Assembly (NCBI RefSeq): GCF_000513095.1
Contig: NZ_BAUT01000022.1
Location: 1 to 53,015 of the forward strand
Direction: 5' to 3'
DNA: 53,015 nucleotides
Source: Halalkalibacter wakoensis JCM 9140
Lineage (GTDB): Bacteria > Bacillota > Bacilli > Bacillales > Bacillaceae_D
Below the pieces are notes generated by a model, which was not told the DNA's origin, did no database searches, and worked only from the letters and a program-made list of their open reading frames with translations. Within the stretch, counting starts at the first letter, position 1; each line of letters begins with the position of its first letter. A program made the translations under genes and the position numbers. Shown piece after piece: positions 34,323 to 42,749 of the stretch.

Positions 34323-35065
34323 TAAACATATTTGAAGGTTTTGGACACGTGCTCTATGAGGTAACAATGGCCCTCATTCCTTTAATTATTTTCTTTTTAT
34401 TCTTTCAATTTTTCATTCTGAAGTTACCAAAGAAAAAGCTATTGGATATATTAAAAGGAGTGCTTCTTACTTTTTGGGGGTTAGCATTTTTTCTACAAGG
34501 GGTACACATAGGTTTTTTGCCGGCTGGAGAAGCGATGGGGACAATCTTAGGCCAGATGGAGCATTTATGGATTCTAATTCCAATTGGATTTGTATTAGGG
34601 TTTGTAGCAACGTTTGCAGAGCCGGCTGTTAGAATATTAAACCATGAAGTAGAAAAAGTTTCAGGTGGGTATATTCCACAGAAGGTTATGTTGTATACAC
34701 TATCAATTGGTGTCGCTTTCTCAATCGCTTTGTCACTATTACGCATTTTATTAGGAATTCCATTGTGGTATTTTATTATTCCAGGCTATTTATTAGCCCT
34801 TTTAATGATACGCTTTTCGAGTCGAACATTTACAGCGATCGCTTTTGATTCAGGTGGAGTGGCTACTGGACCAATGACAGTTACATTCATTGTAGCAATG
34901 GCAGTTGGAATTGCTACTGTTATAGAAGGACGTGACCCCTTACTGGACGGGTTTGGGATGATTGCTTTAGTTGCCCTTTCCCCTATCTTATCTGTATTAA
35001 CACTTGGTTTACTATATGGACGAAAGGAGAAAGAAAATGATCGAACATTTGAATCTGACTCATAA
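34319..35065 (+). CDS. DUF1538 membrane protein (second of pair)
   Basis: 248 residues, a paralogue of the preceding protein. It repeats the same three blocks: FLQGVHIGFLPAGEAMG, GFVLGFVATFAEPAVRIL, and AFDSGGVATGPMTVTFIVA. The C-terminus is a charged, probably cytoplasmic tail (GRKEKENDRTFESDS) that overlaps the PII-like gene start. Start ATG overlaps the first DUF1538 stop by 4 nt. It is likely to form a complex with the first half. The substrate is unknown. Confidence 0.87.
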   Translation: MINIFEGFGHVLYEVTMALIPLIIFFLFFQFFILKLPKKKLLDILKGVLLTFWGLAFFLQGVHIGFLPAGEAMGTILGQMEHLWILIPIGFVLGFVATFAEPAVRILNHEVEKVSGGYIPQKVMLYTLSIGVAFSIALSLLRILLGIPLWYFIIPGYLLALLMIRFSSRTFTAIAFDSGGVATGPMTVTFIVAMAVGIATVIEGRDPLLDGFGMIALVALSPILSVLTLGLLYGRKEKENDRTFESDS

Positions 35066-35399
35066 ATTGCTCGTTACGATTGTAAAAAAAGGAGTAGCTT
35101 CCAAGGTCGTAAAGGCAACAAAAGAAGCTGGAGCTGAAGGTGGGACTATTTTATATGGACGTGGTACAGGAATTAATGAAAAGAAAAAATTTCTAGGAAT
35201 AACTGTAGAGCCTGAGAAAGAAGTCATCTTAACACTGGTTCCGAAAAATAAACTTGATTTGATTCTTTCTGCGGTAGAAAAAGCAGGTAAATTAGATAAA
35301 CCAGGAAATGGGATTGGGTTTATTGTAGATGTGAAAAAGGTTGCAGGGATTGTCCATTTATTAAATTTTAAAAATGAAAAAACGAACATTGGAGGTTAA
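35037..35399 (+). CDS. PII-like signalling protein (first)
   Basis: 120 residues with the PII fold pattern: LLVTIVKKGVASKVVKATKEAG, then GGTILYGRGTG where PII has its GRG loop base, GITVEPEKEVILTLV, and the C-terminal KPGNGIGFIVDV resembling the PII ATP-binding loop. The long T-loop of GlnB/GlnK is replaced by a short segment, so it is a PII-like rather than a classical nitrogen PII. It likely binds a nucleotide and controls the DUF1538 pair. ATG 35037 follows AAAGGAGA by 7 nt; it overlaps the DUF1538 stop by 29 nt in another frame. Confidence 0.87.
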   Translation: MIEHLNLTHKLLVTIVKKGVASKVVKATKEAGAEGGTILYGRGTGINEKKKFLGITVEPEKEVILTLVPKNKLDLILSAVEKAGKLDKPGNGIGFIVDVKKVAGIVHLLNFKNEKTNIGG

Positions 35400-35401
35400 G
35401 G

Positions 35402-35764
35402 ATGAAAACTCCTATTCTATATGATTTAATCGTAACCGTCATAAACAAAGGACATTCTGAAAAAGTAATAGAAGCCACAAAGAAAGCTGGTGCAGAAGGG
35501 GGAACAATTATTTATGGACGTGGTACTGGTATTCATGAACAGGCCAAGCTATTATCTATAGCTATAGAACCTGAAAAAGAGCTTATTTTAACTTTAATTG
35601 ATAGAGACAAAACCGATGCAGTTTTAGAAACTATACTAGTTGAAGCTGAATTGAATAAACCAGGTAAAGGGATTGCATTTGTCTTAGAAGTAGAACGAAC
35701 AATAGGAATTAATCATATTGTTAACAAGATCGTTAACAATAAAGAGGAGAATCAACAGAATTAA
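35402..35764 (+). CDS. PII-like signalling protein (second)
   Basis: 120 residues and a paralogue of the gene 2 nt upstream. The same blocks are seen: LIVTVINKGHSEKVIEATKKAG (trimmed), GGTIIYGRGTG, IAIEPEKELILTLID and KPGKGIAFVLEV. The start follows GGAGGTTAAGG. Two PII-like proteins beside two DUF1538 halves suggest heteromeric control of a membrane complex; this is inference. Confidence 0.86.
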   Translation: MKTPILYDLIVTVINKGHSEKVIEATKKAGAEGGTIIYGRGTGIHEQAKLLSIAIEPEKELILTLIDRDKTDAVLETILVEAELNKPGKGIAFVLEVERTIGINHIVNKIVNNKEENQQN

Positions 35765-35830
35765 TACGAATAAGCCATTTCCTGTTTTGCACTGTCTTGC
35801 TCCAGAGATTTTTTCAGAAGGTTTAATGAT

Positions 35831-35872
35831 AGAATCGAGTATGAATCATTAACTTCATACCCGATTCTTTTT
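35831..35872 (+). terminator. Intrinsic terminator of the DUF1538-PII unit
   Basis: AGAATCG and GTATGAA pair with TTCATAC and CGATTCT across one mismatch, followed by TTTTT. Confidence 0.75.
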
Positions 35873-35981
35873 AAGTAGCTGCGGTTTAATCTGCGACAAA
35901 AAACAAGCAATTAACTATCTGGCGGTATAATCATTTGTTACAATACTTATATATTTTAAATATGTGAACGGAGACTCTAAC

Positions 35982-36722
35982 ATGAATCTAATTTTAGAAG
36001 AACTTTCAAATCAGTTTTCGATAGAGCTAGTTTATCACTCGTCAAACGTGAAGGGTGTGCCAATTTCGGATATGACGAATACAGAAAAGGTACAGCTAAT
36101 TGTTCAGAACAGGACAAATTGTTTTCAAGCAACCGATTATAGGGTTGGCGGAGCGAATGTAATGAAGTGGTTTGGAAGTTTAATTAGTGCTCATCTTTAT
36201 ACATATTTTGTTCACAACAGATGGTTGAAAGCAGAGAGGGTTCATTTTATTGAGAACGGGAAGGAAGCTTATTTTCAAATATTGCAGCCGGAGTTAGCTA
36301 GTATCGATAACCAAGCAGATGATCATGATTTAATCTTGTCTCACTTTTTTGCTGACCTCAAGCCCGTCTTTGAGAGAGTGGCTGAAAGCTCTGGACTCTC
36401 AATACAGCACATTTGGGGCCTAGTAGCAAATGCTTATTACAACCGTCTTGAGGCGTGGGTAGCTTTAAATGAACGATCAGTATTGGAAAAGCATGATTCA
36501 CTAAAACACTTAACTCCAGAAGTTTTCAACTTAAAACGGAATCCGTTTCTCCTCACCTTTCGATATGTAGAAAGTTGGAAAGATCCAGCTAGTCAAATTA
36601 AAATAAAAGGGACTTGCTGTTTAAGTTACTTAAAAGGAGAAGGGACGTACTGTTATAGTTGTCCAAAGCTAACTAAAGAACAACGTAAGAACAAAGGCGA
36701 ACAGTTAAGAAGCTGTCAGTAA
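35982..36722 (+). CDS. FhuF-like (2Fe-2S) ferric siderophore reductase family protein
   Basis: About 246 residues. The C-terminus carries CC-x10-C-x2-C (GTCCLSYLKGEGTYCYSCPK), the FhuF-type 2Fe-2S cluster signature. The N-terminal two thirds is a helical domain (NVMKWFGSLISAHLYTYF). Such proteins release iron from siderophores by reduction in the cytoplasm. ATG 35982 is chosen for CGGAG 8 nt upstream; an in-frame GTG at 35964 lies before that site. No Fur-box-like sequence is evident upstream. No siderophore transporter is nearby, so the substrate is open. Confidence 0.8.
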   Translation: MNLILEELSNQFSIELVYHSSNVKGVPISDMTNTEKVQLIVQNRTNCFQATDYRVGGANVMKWFGSLISAHLYTYFVHNRWLKAERVHFIENGKEAYFQILQPELASIDNQADDHDLILSHFFADLKPVFERVAESSGLSIQHIWGLVANAYYNRLEAWVALNERSVLEKHDSLKHLTPEVFNLKRNPFLLTFRYVESWKDPASQIKIKGTCCLSYLKGEGTYCYSCPKLTKEQRKNKGEQLRSCQ

Positions 36723-36884
36723 ATAAACATAGTTTGGATAGTGTTAAAGAGGGGTATAGATGATATACTATGTCTATTAACCTATGAGAATTGTTGACGT
36801 TTTGTACAGAAATTTAGGAGTTACCACTTAAATAATCTGATGTCTTTTAACAGAATTTTTACAGAAAGTAGTTGGTGAGGTACG

Positions 36885-39800
36885 ATGATCAAGGAAGAAC
36901 CGATAAAGCAACAACCCATAACAGACAGCAAAGTTATCCAAATCGTGGGTATTGGTGCATCAGCTGGGAGCTTAGAAGCGCTTGAAAAATTGTTTGAGCG
37001 TGTAAAACCACATTCTCAATTAAGCTATGTCATTGTGCAACATTTATCTCCTAAATTTAAAAGCTATATGGATGAATTGTTAGCCAAAAAGACGAACATT
37101 CCAATAAAACATATTCGTGATGGAATGAATGTGACGCCAAATACGATTTACTTAGCCCCGCCACGAACGTTAATTGACATCGAAGACATTTTTAAAGTTA
37201 AGGAGCTTTCCGAAAAGCCAACACTTACATTTCCGATCGATCACTTCTTTCTGTCTCTTGCTAAACGAAAAGAGAATGCAATTGCTGTTGTTTTGTCAGG
37301 AAAAGGTAATGATGGAACAGCTGGAATTGCTGAAGTGTATAATGCTGGAGGTAGTGTTATCATTCAACAAGTAAATTCAGCAAAGTATGAAGAAATGCCT
37401 CGTCATGCGATAGAATCAAATAAAGTCGATTATATTGTTCCGCCAGAAAAAATGGCAGAGTTATTTGAAACCATTCAGCAGGAGCGAACACAAAGACAAC
37501 AACAATTCTCAGCAGATGTGGAAGATCGTGCTACATTCCTTGTTTTAGAGCAAATTTGTTCGTTAATCCAACGTAAAAGTGGAATTAATTTTACGTGTTA
37601 TAAGAGAAATACGATCCTTCGTAGAATTGAAAAAAGAATTCAGCTCAATCAACTTCCCTTTCGAAGCCTTAGTGAATATAAAGAATATTTAATCGATCAT
37701 CCTGAGGAGATTATAAAACTGCAAAAGGATTTGCTTATTAATGTAACGGAATTTTTTAGAGATGAACAAGCATTTGATATTATAGAACAGCAAGTCATTC
37801 CAGAACTGATTGAGAAGAAAAGAAGAGAGAATGATCAAGACATACGGATCTGGGTAGCAGGATGTTCAACTGGAGAAGAAGCTTATTCACTTGCTATTTT
37901 AATTAAGGAATATTTGGATTATCTAGATGAATCATTCCAAGTGAAGATTTTCGCCACTGATTTAGACCGTGATGCAATTTCAAAAGCAAGTGCAGGCTCT
38001 TATTCTGGACAAGCGATTGTCGGAGTGTCCGAACAACGGTTAGAGCGCTTTTTTGATTATGATGGTTCATCTTATCATGTGAAGAAAGAAATTAGACAAA
38101 TGATCATTTTCGCACCTCACAATATAGCTAAGGATGCCCCCTTTGTAAATATAGACTTAGTAAGTTGCCGGAATATGCTTATTTACTTTCAGTCCAGTCT
38201 TCAACAGAAAATCTTATCGATGTTTCATTTTGCACTTAAAAAAGAGGGTTATATGTTCCTAGGTCCTAGTGAAACAATAGGCAAATTAACAGATATGTTT
38301 GAATCCATTCATCATAAATGGAAAATCTTTAAATATATTGATTCCTTACATAACTATTCAAGTGTCATTACTAGTCAAAGGCATGCTAGAACGGAAATGT
38401 CAGAGTCAAACAAGTATTCAACTTACCAAGAGCGTCATGGCTCAACAAAACAATTGAATCCCATTTATGAGACGTTAATTGAACAGTTTGTTGTTCCTTG
38501 TCTTGTTGTAAATGAAGCGAATGAAATTGTGATAACAGGTGGAAACGTTCAAAAATATGTGAAGTTACCAAATGGAAACGCAACGTTTAATATATTGAAA
38601 ATGGTTCCAACTAATCTTTCTGTGGCAATCGGGACCGCGTTAAAACGAGTAAGAAATGAAAAAGAAGAAGTTCATTACAACCATATTGAAGTGGCAACAG
38701 ATACAGAAAAGGAATACGTTCATTTAAGTGTAAAGCCCTTTCAAATAAGTGTCGATCAGTCTGCATCATTAGCAATCATTTTGCTGACAGAAGTAAACAA
38801 GCAGGAACAATTACCTTCTCTTCAATTAGAATCAAAACAATATGACTTGGAAAGCAATGTTCAACAGTTTATTGCTGACTTGGAAACGGAGTTAATTTAT
38901 ACAAAGGAATCCATGCAGACATTGATTGAAGAGTTGGAGACGTCAAATGAAGAGTATCAATCGACGAATGAAGAATTGATTGCTGCCAATGAAGAACTTC
39001 AAAGCTCAAATGAAGAGCTACAATCGGTGAATGAAGAGCTCGTAAATGTTAATTTAGAGCATGAGAAGAAAATTCAGGAATTACGTGATCTTACGAATGA
39101 CATTGATAATTTATTAATTAGCACGAATATTGCTACGTTGTTTTTAGACGAAAGGCTAAACATTAAACGATTCACACCTGAAGTGACAAAGTTGATTAAC
39201 TTGATTCAGGTCGATATTGGAAGGCCCCTTTCGCATTTATCTCATAATCTTCACTATGATCAATTATTGGTTGATGCTTCTACCGTCTTGCAGACACATC
39301 AAAAGATAGAGAATGATGTTCAAAGCAAAGAAGGAAGGTGGTACCGTCTTCGTCTTCATCCATATCGCACAAAAGAAAATTTCGTTCGTGGTGTGGTGAT
39401 CACGTTTGTCGATATTACTGAAATGAAGACCATTAATGAAGCTTTAGAGATCAAGTCTTTTGCCCTCGAACAAAGTCCAGCTAGTATTTTAATGGTGGAT
39501 GAAAAAGGGGTTGTGGATTATGTTAATGGAACATATGAGAAAAATGTGAACTTAAAGAAAAGCGATATTATTGGGGACTCCATTTTCGATTTGTATCAGA
39601 GTTCAAAAGCGAAAGAGACACTTCTAAAAGCTTGGGACGTTGTAAAAGAAGGCAAACGCTGGGATGGAACGTGTAACTTCATGACAGACGGCGGGGAGGA
39701 ACGATGGGAAGACGTAACCTTTATGCCGATCGTTAATCATAGTGGTCAAGTCAATCGTTTTTTACGTGTCGCTGAAGATATAACCGAGAAAAAGAACACG

Positions 39801-40475
39801 GAAGACTTACTTCGCAAATCAGAGATGTTATCAGCATTAGGAGAAATGGCAGCTGGAATTGCTCATGAAATCCGAAATCCTTTAACGGCATTAAAAGGCT
39901 TTTTACAATTAATGCAAGCTGAGGACAAAGGAGATCAACAGTATTTAGGCATTATGTCAAATGAGTTCAATCGTATTGAATTGATTATTAATGAATTACT
40001 TGTACTGGCAAGACCGCATGCAGTTGAATTCGAAGAACAAAATGTGACATCTATCTTAAAAGATGTGATTTTATTGCTTGAAACACAAGCCATCATGAAT
40101 AATAGCCAGTTGATTCATACATTTGCAGAGGAACTTCCAATGGTTAATTGTGTTGATAAAGAGTTAAAACAAGTGTTTATCAATATTGTTAGAAATGCAA
40201 TTGAAGCCATGCCTACAGGTGGAAATGTGTATATCTCAACAGCTGTTGAGCAAAGGAAAATCAAAATTGTCTTTAGAGATGAAGGAAAAGGGATATCTAA
40301 AGAGCGACTTAAACGAATTGGCGAACCGTTTTATACGACGAAGGAAAAAGGAACTGGACTTGGGATGATGGTAAGCTATAAGATCATTCAAAGTCATAAA
40401 GGATTAATGAAATTTGAAAGCGAAGTTGATCAAGGAACGACGGTGACGATTCTGTTACCAATAGTACAATCATAA
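36885..40475 (+). CDS. CheB-CheR-PAS-PAS histidine kinase fusion
   Basis: 1196 residues. CheB methylesterase (about 18-195) with GIGASAGS, VQHLSP and SGKGNDGTAG supplying the Ser-His-Asp set. CheR methyltransferase (about 210-480) with VTEFFRDEQAF, WVAGCSTGEEAYSLA and NMLIYF. A long NEEL/SNEE heptad coiled coil (about 685-730), two PAS regions (about 740-975), HisKA with GIAHEIRNPLTALKG (His near 994), and HATPase (NIVRNAIEAMP, DEGKGIS, GTGLGMM). The architecture is known in many bacteria; the signal and output are unknown. There is no adjacent response regulator. It is a single-gene unit with its own leader. Confidence 0.93.
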   Translation: MIKEEPIKQQPITDSKVIQIVGIGASAGSLEALEKLFERVKPHSQLSYVIVQHLSPKFKSYMDELLAKKTNIPIKHIRDGMNVTPNTIYLAPPRTLIDIEDIFKVKELSEKPTLTFPIDHFFLSLAKRKENAIAVVLSGKGNDGTAGIAEVYNAGGSVIIQQVNSAKYEEMPRHAIESNKVDYIVPPEKMAELFETIQQERTQRQQQFSADVEDRATFLVLEQICSLIQRKSGINFTCYKRNTILRRIEKRIQLNQLPFRSLSEYKEYLIDHPEEIIKLQKDLLINVTEFFRDEQAFDIIEQQVIPELIEKKRRENDQDIRIWVAGCSTGEEAYSLAILIKEYLDYLDESFQVKIFATDLDRDAISKASAGSYSGQAIVGVSEQRLERFFDYDGSSYHVKKEIRQMIIFAPHNIAKDAPFVNIDLVSCRNMLIYFQSSLQQKILSMFHFALKKEGYMFLGPSETIGKLTDMFESIHHKWKIFKYIDSLHNYSSVITSQRHARTEMSESNKYSTYQERHGSTKQLNPIYETLIEQFVVPCLVVNEANEIVITGGNVQKYVKLPNGNATFNILKMVPTNLSVAIGTALKRVRNEKEEVHYNHIEVATDTEKEYVHLSVKPFQISVDQSASLAIILLTEVNKQEQLPSLQLESKQYDLESNVQQFIADLETELIYTKESMQTLIEELETSNEEYQSTNEELIAANEELQSSNEELQSVNEELVNVNLEHEKKIQELRDLTNDIDNLLISTNIATLFLDERLNIKRFTPEVTKLINLIQVDIGRPLSHLSHNLHYDQLLVDASTVLQTHQKIENDVQSKEGRWYRLRLHPYRTKENFVRGVVITFVDITEMKTINEALEIKSFALEQSPASILMVDEKGVVDYVNGTYEKNVNLKKSDIIGDSIFDLYQSSKAKETLLKAWDVVKEGKRWDGTCNFMTDGGEERWEDVTFMPIVNHSGQVNRFLRVAEDITEKKNTEDLLRKSEMLSALGEMAAGIAHEIRNPLTALKGFLQLMQAEDKGDQQYLGIMSNEFNRIELIINELLVLARPHAVEFEEQNVTSILKDVILLLETQAIMNNSQLIHTFAEELPMVNCVDKELKQVFINIVRNAIEAMPTGGNVYISTAVEQRKIKIVFRDEGKGISKERLKRIGEPFYTTKEKGTGLGMMVSYKIIQSHKGLMKFESEVDQGTTVTILLPIVQS

Positions 40476-40518
40476 AAAAGAAGGTGAATCAAAACGTGCT
40501 TTGATTCACCTTCTTTTA
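40476..40518. terminator. Bidirectional intrinsic terminator
   Basis: A perfect 18-bp stem, AAAAGAAGGTGAATCAAA and its complement, around ACGTG, with A/T runs on both sides. It serves the convergent kinase gene and the PAS-like gene. Confidence 0.9.
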
Positions 40519-41136
40519 TTCGTTTGTAGAGGCAGCGAGTAAATAATGGATAATCGAACTAATATCTGTTAGTTCATTTGTAATTAAATCTAAATACTCA
40601 CTTTTTCCAATTTCGATTAGTTCAGGTCGTAGGACACTTATTAAATCTAGCGTGGTATCAATTTTGGATGGAACATCTTTTAATGATCCCGAATACTCAC
40701 TTAGAGATAAGCGGTGTAAATCACTCAATTTTACATTTAGAATGGCCGGAAGAAGCTCCTTGCGAATATGGGCTTCATACTCATGAAAATCGATTGATTG
40801 TAATTGTTCTCGAAGCCGATGCAAAATTTGCGTTGATCTTTGGTACTCGTCATCTTTTTCTATACAAATAAGAGAACCAATTTCATTCTCCCATTCAATA
40901 AATAATTGAAAAAGACTAAATGGATTATCGTACGTTTGCAAATTCACTTCAATCGAATCTTGTTGTTTTAATGGATCAACGAGAAAATTCGTGACTTTGT
41001 TTTTGCTTTCATCATCTACTAAGGTTAAAAAATTCGAAGCAGGAAGAAAAACTTGTTCTGCTGCTTTTGACGACGACAGAATATTAAAATGTTTATCTAA
41101 TTGAAACATTGGTACAGGAACAGCTTTAATATTCAT
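40516..41136 (-). CDS. PAS-like sensory protein, partner of the B12-binding protein
   Basis: 206 residues from ATG 41136, which has AGAGGAGAG directly upstream; longer readings have no such site and run into the preceding gene. The first 110 residues look like a PAS domain (VPMFQLDKHFNILSSSKAAEQVF). The rest is helical, with RLREQLQSIDFHEYEAHIRK (trimmed) and DISSIIHYLLAAS, which could be a dimerisation or effector region. I do not recognise a named family. It lies 13 nt after the B12-binding gene and is probably co-expressed with it. Confidence 0.7.
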   Translation of the reverse strand: MNIKAVPVPMFQLDKHFNILSSSKAAEQVFLPASNFLTLVDDESKNKVTNFLVDPLKQQDSIEVNLQTYDNPFSLFQLFIEWENEIGSLICIEKDDEYQRSTQILHRLREQLQSIDFHEYEAHIRKELLPAILNVKLSDLHRLSLSEYSGSLKDVPSKIDTTLDLISVLRPELIEIGKSEYLDLITNELTDISSIIHYLLAASTNE

Positions 41137-41149
41137 TTTATCTCTCCTC

Positions 41150-41803
41150 TTAATTCGTCTGCAATGATTCTTCTTGTAACCACATCCGTATATCTTGAAG
41201 TGAGTGTATAAAATGAACAGATGGTCTTGAAATAAAACTCGTATCAATTAATGGTCCTAAGCGACTACCAATTAAAACAGAAGGCATTTCTTTTATATTT
41301 TCCAATGCATCAAGATACGTTTTCAGTTGAGGAAGCTGAGTGGATAAAGAAAGAGACATACCTACCACGTGTGGTTTGACATTTTGGATCGTATATAGAG
41401 CATATTCTAATGGTAGATTTGGTCCCAAAAATCGAACATCCCAGCCTTCTTCTTGAAAAAGGGCATTGACCATCTTAATTCCTAAATAGTGCTCTTCACC
41501 TTCTAAACAAAAAAAGATGGCACGTTTGTCTTTGTTTTGCTCACGTTTTACATATTGAAACGAATATCTGCTAAGGACAAAGTCACAAACACCTGTAGCA
41601 ATATGCTCATCCGCTACCGTTATGTCATTACTTTCCCACAAATTACCAATGTGACGCATGGCTCTCGTAAGTAGTTCTTCATATATATAATAACTGTTCA
41701 TCCCTTCATTCACATAGTTTTGTATAATCATCCAGCTGGAATGAACATCCCCATCTAAAAAGGCTTGAGCAAGCCTTTTACTATTGTCTTCCACCGTCTT
41801 CAT
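41150..41803 (-). CDS. Stand-alone B12-binding protein of CarH/AerR-like type
   Basis: 217 residues. A four-helix cap (about 1-85) carries W56-x9-E66-H67 (LWESNDITVADEH). The Rossmann B12 domain (about 92-205) has E103-x-H105-x-x-G108 (EGEEHYLGIKMV), with His105 as probable cobalt ligand. Wx9EH with D/ExHxxG is the signature of CarH-type photosensory B12 proteins, in which adenosylcobalamin is split by light. There is no DNA-binding domain, as in AerR of purple bacteria. It is therefore a candidate light or cobalamin sensor that may act on the PAS-like neighbour. Corrinoid methyltransferase proteins are a less likely alternative. Confidence 0.82.
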   Translation of the reverse strand: MKTVEDNSKRLAQAFLDGDVHSSWMIIQNYVNEGMNSYYIYEELLTRAMRHIGNLWESNDITVADEHIATGVCDFVLSRYSFQYVKREQNKDKRAIFFCLEGEEHYLGIKMVNALFQEEGWDVRFLGPNLPLEYALYTIQNVKPHVVGMSLSLSTQLPQLKTYLDALENIKEMPSVLIGSRLGPLIDTSFISRPSVHFIHSLQDIRMWLQEESLQTN

Positions 41804-42004
41804 CCTTTCATGATTCAGACTTCAAGTAATCAGCATCCGAGAAAGATATTATACAAATATTATATAATAATAGAACAAGAAAGAGAACTATAACCAAGTA
41901 GAAAAGAGATACGGGTGCAGTTTAAGAAACGAGAAAGATAGAAGAGGTTTGAATGACAAGTCGAATGGGAATAGTTAGTAATAGATACAGAGGAGGGATA
42001 ATAA
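41804..42004. promoter_or_regulatory. Divergent leader of the B12 gene and the IDEAL gene
   Basis: An AT-rich block with repeated TATTATA words lies at 41845-41870, with a TATAAT on the minus strand about 45 nt before the B12 gene. No confident -35 at 17 nt. The plus strand is purine-rich at 41920-41960. AGGAGGGATAATAA precedes the IDEAL gene. Confidence 0.3.
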
Positions 42005-42301
42005 ATGATTAATAAATTTGTAATGAATCCAAAAGTAGAGAAACAACTAAATATCATTCAACAGTTACAAACACAATCGGAAAATACGGTGCAATCACTG
42101 TATGCACAAGCAATCATAGAATATTCTCTCTATCATTTTAAAAAAGATAAACTGCAACATTTACTTGATGAAGCGTTGAGAGAAAGAGATAAAATGAAAT
42201 TCTATCAACTATCATTAGAATATACACAATGGCTAGATGCTCATAAAGAAGGAAAAATGGTAAGAGAAGATGGGTTTGAGTTGCTTTTAACTTTTGAATA
42301 A
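42005..42301 (+). CDS. IDEAL domain-containing small protein
   Basis: 98 residues. The central helix pair (YAQAIIEYSLYHFKKDKLQ, then LLDEALRERDKMKFYQLSLEY) matches the IDEAL domain of Bacillus regulatory proteins, as far as I recall. The partner is unknown; some IDEAL proteins bind and modulate ComK- or quinol-related targets. Start ATG with AGGAGGGATAATAA upstream. It is divergent from the B12 gene and convergent with the small gene at 42354. Confidence 0.8.
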   Translation: MINKFVMNPKVEKQLNIIQQLQTQSENTVQSLYAQAIIEYSLYHFKKDKLQHLLDEALRERDKMKFYQLSLEYTQWLDAHKEGKMVREDGFELLLTFE

Positions 42302-42348
42302 CAAAAAAAGATGTGTCTCAAAACAGTAATGACTGGTTTGAGACACAT
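42301..42348 (-). terminator. Intrinsic terminator of the small minus-strand gene
   Basis: ATGTGTCTCAAA (42311-42322) pairs perfectly with TTTGAGACACAT (42336-42347). The T run (42303-42310 as A on plus) is on the minus-strand side, so it mainly ends the gene at 42354-42545. Confidence 0.85.
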
Positions 42349-42353
42349 AGCAA

Positions 42354-42545
42354 CTAGCTTTTATCGCTAGTCGTTAAAAGATTATAGGCATTTGTAAACA
42401 TTGGATCATTTTTTACATAACTAGTAAAGATGGCATGTAATGCAGCCTCTTCATCTCCGGTAACATTCATTGCCTCATCGAAGGCAGTTAACAAAAAACG
42501 ATCATAAGAAAGCAACTTCCTCATACGTTCCCTTTGATAAAACAT
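42354..42545 (-). CDS. Small protein of unknown function
   Basis: 63 residues, helical and polar, with EEAALHAIFTSYVKNDPMF and an N-terminal basic stretch (MFYQRERMRKLL). AAGGAGCG precedes the ATG and a terminator follows, so it looks expressed. I do not recognise a family. Confidence 0.65.
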   Translation of the reverse strand: MFYQRERMRKLLSYDRFLLTAFDEAMNVTGDEEAALHAIFTSYVKNDPMFTNAYNLLTTSDKS

Positions 42546-42641
42546 GCAAATCGCTCCTTCAGTATGTTGTTATCATGCATTATCTCCTAAAAAGATCAAA
42601 GCTAACAAGAAAGCGAAAAAACTAAGTAAATCCCTAATTTT

Positions 42642-42655
42642 TGAAAGCGTTTACA
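42642..42655 (+). promoter_or_regulatory. cre site (CcpA binding)
   Basis: TGAAAGCGTTTACA matches the Bacillus cre consensus TGWAANCGNTNWCA at all defined positions. It lies 8 bp before the -35 of the TetR/methylmalonyl-CoA promoter, so catabolite control of that unit is likely. Confidence 0.8.
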
Positions 42656-42663
42656 AATAGAGA

Positions 42664-42692
42664 TTGACAATAATCTGAACTTTTTGTACAAT
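42664..42692 (+). promoter_or_regulatory. Sigma-A promoter of the TetR-mut operon
   Basis: TTGACA (42664-42669), 17-nt spacer, TACAAT (42687-42692). A near-consensus promoter, with the predicted start near 42699. Confidence 0.85.
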
Positions 42693-42711
42693 TTAAGCAG
42701 ACTGACCGGTC

Positions 42712-42727
42712 GGTTAGTAACTCATAC
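42712..42727. promoter_or_regulatory. Putative TetR-family operator
   Basis: CTGACCGGTCGGTTAG is an imperfect palindrome (12 of 16 positions symmetric) of the ACCGACCGGT type bound by several TetR-family fatty-acid or acyl-CoA regulators. It lies just downstream of the predicted start, a repressing position, directly before the TetR gene. Confidence 0.6.
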
Positions 42728-42749
42728 ATGAATATCGTTACGTTAGTAT

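Noticed and set aside
41137-41247. N-terminal extension of the PAS-like protein to 41247
   Set aside because: It overlaps the upstream B12 gene and is basic and Cys-rich without domain sense; the ATG at 41136 has a strong ribosome binding site.
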